NCBI GenBank assembly: GCA_942159475.1
Contig: OW804096.1
Location: 103,576,194-103,640,193 of the forward strand
DNA from: Sthenelais limicola
Lineage: Eukaryota > Annelida > Polychaeta > Phyllodocida > Sigalionidae
DNA length: 64,000 bases
Reading direction: 5' to 3'
The translations under genes were made by a program, and so were the position numbers. A model generated the notes under the pieces. That model worked only from the letters and a program-made list of their open reading frames with translations, ran no database searches and had not been told where the DNA came from. This document shows positions 57,041 to 64,000 of the stretch, one piece after another (the first letter of the stretch is position 1; every line of letters starts with the position of its first letter).

Positions 57041-57156
57041 ACTGACCATGTTTGAGCACCAGTCAAACTCTGATCAGTCAAACTCTGATCAATCAGAAGG
57101 CACCATGCAGGGGTGGTAAATGAACTGGTCGGTATTGCCTGGACTCAAAACTACAG
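57041..57156 (+). other. Candidate 5' UTR exon of the ZNF474-like gene
   Basis: The 3' end is a strong donor: CTACAG followed by GTAAGG at 57157. The 5' border is not defined. A small tandem duplication (GTCAAACTCTGATCA) lies at 57063-57095. Confidence 0.45.
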
Positions 57157-57761
57157 GTAAGGATATTAATTATTATTGAGAAATAATTCTTACTTCCTCG
57201 TCGCTGAAGGCGAAGCTTAAGGACTATTTTCATGTCGCAAATTGAAAATATTTGATCATTGAAATGACTTCGGATTAAATCGCAGTTTGTTATGATTTGT
57301 TTATATGCGTAGGCCTAACGTTACTATTGAGAATTCCTTAAGTTATGAGTTACGTTTATAAAGACCACCATTACCATTGTCATCCTGACTGTAGGCCTAC
57401 TTTTTGTATAGGTACAGAGCCTTAAGTCTGATACAATCTACTATAGTCTATACTATAGATATAGTTTAGGTTTATTATAATTAGGCCTATAGGCATGTGT
57501 ATATATAGGGATAAGGCCTATCATCATTATTCGACTTGATTTGAAAACTTTCTTATTTTTCCATCATCATTTAATTTTCACACGTGATATTTTGTAGTCC
57601 CATAAGTGCACGTACTGACCTTGAAATATCGATATTTATTTTACCTGCTAGTACGGTACCACCATCTAAGTGCTGAGATGCGTTTATGATATATGCCATA
57701 GAACTGCCTCTTCCACATAAGAGATATTTCCTTGAGTCTCTGTTCTGTTGTTGTTTTGCAG
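57157..57761 (+). other. 5' UTR intron of the ZNF474-like gene
   Basis: Donor GTAAGG and a T-rich acceptor TTGTTTTGCAG at 57751-57761, 55 bases before the start codon. Confidence 0.6.
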
Positions 57762-57789
57762 GTCGGAACGTAACCAACCGAGTCATTAG

Positions 57790-59382
<1,593 letters not shown>

Positions 59383-62234
59383 TTATTTTGGCCTAATTTC
59401 CTTTTTCTTTTAACGCATTGACAATTGATGGTTTTGATAGATTAAATGAGTTGAAATCGAATATTAGTCGATCAATTGTAACATAATGTAATCCGGCCTG
59501 TTTATCAAATCAATTTGAATATTACATGAGCTAATATTTCCGATCCTGCCTTTCCCTAACAAGCCACTTTGAAAGCTCTAGATTCTATAGTAGAAACTTT
59601 TTAAGGTGTTTATTTTAAACTATATATTAAATTATTTTAAACGTGTATTTGACTGAGATTGTCCAGAACTTCTACCGGATATTTTAATCCAAAATAGTTA
59701 GTCCGCGTGGAATAAGTGATTTTAATCTGGCTATGCATCTCCTTGTCTCTCTCATTTTTTGGCCTCCTGGGAATCTGAGGTGTTGCGAATAAGACTTAAG
59801 ATAGAGATGGATATGCTTTCCCATTTTTGTGCGAAATTCTCAGTTGCAGGAAACAATCATCTATTCTAAACAGCTTTTAAATATAATTTCCTAGACTGCG
59901 CCGCCATGTATCAATAATTAATCATGCTTAATTTGAGCTTTACCCGAGTGCCATTCAACTATATTGCGACTCAATATAGTGTTAGTGCCAAGCTTTTTGG
60001 ACGGTTTCAGCAATAGTTTGTGTGTGTGTATATTCGAACCGCTGCCATTAACTCTGGATTGAAAGCATTCGTCTATAAGAATGTATAAAATGTGTTGATC
60101 TGGTTCCATTGCCCAGATTGGAAAGCCTTCAATATAATACAAAGGTGGATTCTTTTTTGTGCACCTTAGATATCGATCCACATTTTGATAGGACACCGCT
60201 GGCACCACTAATCGATTTACACTCTACTACTTGCATACAATACATTCTATCACGCAAAGTCTTTTGTCCTGTAAATGATGTTTGCGTTGCTATACCCTTC
60301 TATGTTTATCCACTGTTCCTATAGCCCACGTTGCTGGCCTTGAATCCCCGATCAAGGCCAGCCGTCATATCGGTTCAAAACACGAGACAAAAATTACTTT
60401 CCATCCGGACACATTGTTAACCCAGAAATAAACAAAAACAAACTAGCTTAATCTAAACAGTACCTTTATATCTATCTCCGGAGACATGTTTGATAATATA
60501 TTAACATGTTAAAACTATTTTTATCTCATGATTTCCGTGCACACTGAGTCCCATTAAGGCAAAAGGCAGTGGGTGACATTTTGGAACTAAGTGGTCGAAT
60601 GGGCTGAACCAATGAAATCACTTGTTGCTCCCCTAACAGGGAAGGTCAAGGCCATGTCCCTCAGCCTCCAGCAAAGATCGAAGCGGGAGGGTTTGCATTC
60701 AAAAGCAAAAAATGTGTTTATCACTGTTTTTAGCTTTATGGAGACTCAGAATAATAGAATTATAAGAATTATTGATAGATGGTAAGGTTTATTAGCAGGA
60801 GGAGGACTTTAGGCTGAAATTTGCCAAATTTGTGTTTCTAGCATAAACCCTATGGGACGGTATTCGTCCCCAATGCTCTGCCTCTGGGGGCAAGGGGACG
60901 AATACTTTGTCTGCTGTTCCTATAGATGTATTAAAAGCAAGCTCTTTGCTCAAAACAACCTACTGCTGGTTAACGAGCAGAAATGATCACTTGAGACAAT
61001 GCATAAGATCATATTTCTGAGAGGTTTGAGCAAAGGTGATATCTCCTGGTATTTTGGAGTAATATATTAAAACGTCAGCTAGTTGATCGCATGTGCCAAC
61101 ACAAACAATTGCTGCACCAAAAGGTCAACGCAGAGGTCAAATTATACCCTTAAATAGAACCGTTTTCCCCGAGCAATGAAATGTGTGACGCCATAAGTCT
61201 GTTCTCTATAACTATTCACAGGATTTAAAACTCAGGTTAGTGGCCCAAAGCACATTCTTAAGATGTTTCAGGAATAAAAGTCAGGTGGGTCCCCAAAAGA
61301 TTGCTAGCCCTGCCAATAGTAGAGGTAAAAGAGACGGCATGCCTATTGAGAGGTCAGCAATGGGCGGCAAGCTAACTCGCGTGATGTCGATGATTGAACG
61401 CTGCATTACTTTTTTTTCTTTTTAAATAAGAAACATGATCTGGTTGGCAGTTATGGCCTTTGATTGATCTTATTAAGATCGGTGCTCCTTGAACAACTCT
61501 CTGTCAAAAGACATCTGATAAATTAGGTTGATATGACCGATTAACGAATACTGACAACTTTCCCGCAATGAGAACGGTAGTATGTAGATCGATGAACCCC
61601 ATTGTTTTCATTCCTTCTTTCTACCGCACCACTCACGTAACGAACAAGTTCCTTCCTGGTCCTCGAATCCAGGCCATGCCCATGCAAAGTTCCCATTTGT
61701 GAAGCTATGGTGCTCGCTTTGCTCATACTTTTGAGTCTAACTACGAAGGAATATATAATATCTAGATATATAGATAGATTTATTTACACAGGGGGTCCTC
61801 AGGATCAAATAGCGAGGAAGCGGCGTGTGTTTTGGGGGTCAAATGATGAAACTTGAGGATAATTATTTCAAATTTGGCTATCCGCCAGAATATGTGGTTA
61901 AGTGCTCGTGGTCCTTTTATCCTAGCCAGTTAAGTATGGTTTGAGTTCTGCCAAAGATATATAACAGTTCTTGTATACGCAATGGTATGTTGGAGGTGAA
62001 GCCATATATATATATATATGCTGCCTAAGCAGGATGGTCGCACGAATATTGGATAAGATTAATATTTTGTTTGCATACCAAAACTGCATGCCTCCATTCT
62101 GTTGGTTCACTCCGGGTGATTCCATGTACTCTAGGAGCTTTATGTTCTTCATTTTTCACTTTACTTTCGTTTTTCTTAGGAATAGCTATTAAATTGGCTC
62201 GTTCTAACTGTGTCAGGATAAAACCCTGTCAGAT

Positions 62235-62300
62235 ATAACCCCCCCACCCCCCCACCCCCCACACACCCCCCCCCCACCCCCCACACACACACACATACAC
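62235..62300. repeat. C-rich and CA-rich low-complexity tract
   Basis: Runs of 5-9 C separated by single A, followed by (CA)n. The minus strand is G-rich and could form quadruplex structures. Confidence 0.85.
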
Positions 62301-63250
62301 TCGATCATAACCCCGCTGGAATGAAACTCCGCTAGGACAAAAGTCCGAGAGAACTGTACTTATAATGAGATATTTAAAATGGTCCCCAATATGTTATCAA
62401 TGAGCTTCAAAAACATTCAGAATTGTGAAAAAGGTTCTCATCTTCTATTTGACGCTATACTAAAAACTTTTAACTCTTACCGATATTCGATTGAAATGAA
62501 GAAACATTTATTTCCTGTAGAAATGGTGTATAGATAGATTGATATTTGTTAGTAATTTAGTATAAATTTAAGAGTTCCTGTCTTAAACTAAAGAGTTATT
62601 TAAACACGGATAGGTATATGAAGCAATAATACAGCAATATAATATCTATAAATGTTTCATATGACCTATATAGAACATTATGAAAGCCATTGATCGATTC
62701 TATTTTCTTCTTTCATAATTACCTTGAAATTTCCTAAAAAAAAGTTTGGGTAATCTGTCCACAAAATATATGCCGAATGGGGGCTTTTGTCCGATGGGCA
62801 TTCTCCTGTGGGCTTTTGTCCGGTAGGACTATATGTCTTCCAATGGGTGATAACATGTAGTTGGGAGAAGCCTGACGTGGGGAGAGATTCACTCAACACA
62901 CAAGTCTACCCCTTCATAATTTTGCTAAGAAAGAACGCCGCCCTTGTTTCTATTAGTTAGTACAGGTCCAGTATGTAGCACGATCATTGACATTTAATGG
63001 CGTGACTAGAACTAACCGGGATTTGTTTAATAAAATATGTAGGAGAACCACGAGCTGTTTTAGCACCCCACTGTTCACTACTATAGGCCTTGTTAGACAT
63101 AGGCATTACATTATCTCAAGATGAAAAGTTAGATTTATTAGCCCAAAGTGTTCATCCCTGGGGGCATTATCGAAGCTGTATGTTCCTCATAAAATGAAAC
63201 TGGTGATTGATATATTCCTGAAATATTCATTTTGACGCCTCAGGCTCTGA

Positions 63251-63296
63251 CAAGGTGATGGGCCCGTAATAAACAAGGTGATGGGCCCGTAATAAA
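63251..63296 (+). repeat. 23-bp tandem duplication
   Basis: CAAGGTGATGGGCCCGTAAT plus AAA occurs twice in a row. Confidence 0.9.
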
Positions 63297-63966
63297 CGAC
63301 GAAATGTCAACAATCCAGATAGATATTGTTTACTCATGAATCTGAATAAATTGTGCTCATAAATTTGACATATGTGGGATTTTTGCTTTTTGCGAATAAC
63401 CAAATTACAAACCAGCTGGAACATGTGCATTGTTATATCCCCAATTAATAACATCATTTAGTTTCACTGAGCCCTTTGATTATTGACCGAAAACAAAAAT
63501 CCGTCAAAATATAGCCAAATGATTAATATTTGTTTTACTAGTAGTTGATCCAAGACTAATTTCATCCTAACGGTCCTCATGTACTCCCAATCAGATGTTG
63601 CGACGCTCGACAAGATGGATGATGATGAAGGTGCTCAAGATTCTATTTCGATTGGATGATTTTATTTAAGAGATGTTGTTCCGCCACGATTAACTAAAAT
63701 TATCCATGGTCCCTGGGCAACATTACCTAAAATGACCATTTGATGCCCTGGAAACTTTGTCCTTTCATTCTCCGATTTCCCTCCGTGTGTTTGAAATAGG
63801 ATCTGTTCCTTTTCAGATAGAACAATTCAGCGACCAAGCCGTTGCCTGAACGTTCCGGCAGGCTAGACTCATTTCTCTTTAAATGCCAATGACCAAAGAA
63901 TAATTGTCCTCATTTTTAACCAGATGTTTACAGAAGAACAAATTCGATTGTTTTTCTGTGTAATAG

Positions 63967-63985
63967 GAAACGTGTATCTACAGAG
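63967..63985 (+). CDS. ZNF474: Candidate 19-nt second coding exon of the ZNF474-like gene
   Basis: Flanked by AATAG and by GTAAGG. Joined to the exon ending at 59378, the phase fits: the AG left over from the first exon plus 19 nt give seven codons (RKRVSTE) without a stop, which suits the charged C-terminus. The upstream polypyrimidine tract is short, and a 19-nt exon could arise by chance, so this needs transcript support. Confidence 0.35.
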
Positions 63986-64000
63986 GTAAGGGATTCCTTT

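Noticed and set aside
62235..62300. C-rich tract as a functional quadruplex or regulatory site
   Set aside because: It is ordinary low-complexity sequence in a probable intron; structure is possible, but nothing supports a function.

Overview
This window is a stretch of animal nuclear genome, AT-rich and intron-bearing, almost certainly from a marine invertebrate. The evidence is one spliced host gene of ciliated-animal type (a ZNF474-like C2HC zinc-finger gene at the right end) inside a dense, deeply nested bed of transposable elements. The elements include Penelope-like, DIRS-type tyrosine-recombinase, Ty3/gypsy and L1/Tx1-like retroelements and several families of DNA transposon. I suspect an echinoderm or another deuterostome from the repeat style, but the sequence does not settle it.

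Layout. 1-24.7 kb: a Penelope-like element (PLE) on the minus strand is split in the middle of its reverse transcriptase by a 21,086-bp insertion (1032-22117) flanked by a 9-bp target duplication. Removing the insertion and one duplication copy restores the reverse-transcriptase frame at the junction. This large element has long T-rich terminal inverted repeats and is itself a nest. Inside it are a TA-type element with a box repeated about every 182 bp (1383-3233), a fold-back element with a 6-bp target duplication (3755-5615), a TTAA-flanked transposon with a spliced transposase-like gene (6444-12579), repeats with nuclear-receptor-like sites, a deleted L1/Tx1-like LINE (about 14.7-17.1 kb) and a decayed gene of an unknown mobile family (18.6-20.7 kb). 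At 24.8-25.6 kb a PLE GIY-YIG endonuclease lies head-to-head with the PLE body.

26-37 kb: hairpin elements, a DIRS-type element on the minus strand (recombinase at 29.7-30.8 kb, reverse transcriptase at 36.6-37.05 kb) interrupted by a 4.06-kb long-TIR element (31076-35136), and an unassigned candidate coding exon with a splice donor (35736-36011). 37.3-56.5 kb: a second large structure bounded by inverted arms of about 1.2 kb that are packed with TCAAGGTCA motifs. It contains a broken Ty3/gypsy element, a second TA-type boxed element (about 41.4-43.56 kb) that splits that gypsy element, and several repeat families. 57-64 kb: the ZNF474-like gene, with a 5' UTR intron, a large coding exon with five C2HC fingers, and a candidate 19-nt exon at the window edge.

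The observations most worth pursuing are: (i) the TTAA transposon with a DUF7869-like gene; (ii) two related TA-type elements carrying a short conserved box at nucleosome-like spacing; (iii) repeats with exact nuclear-receptor response-element geometry (a DR5-8-DR5 array kept in two diverged copies, and fifteen exact TCAAGGTCA sites in the inverted arms); and (iv) the nesting itself, which gives a relative chronology.
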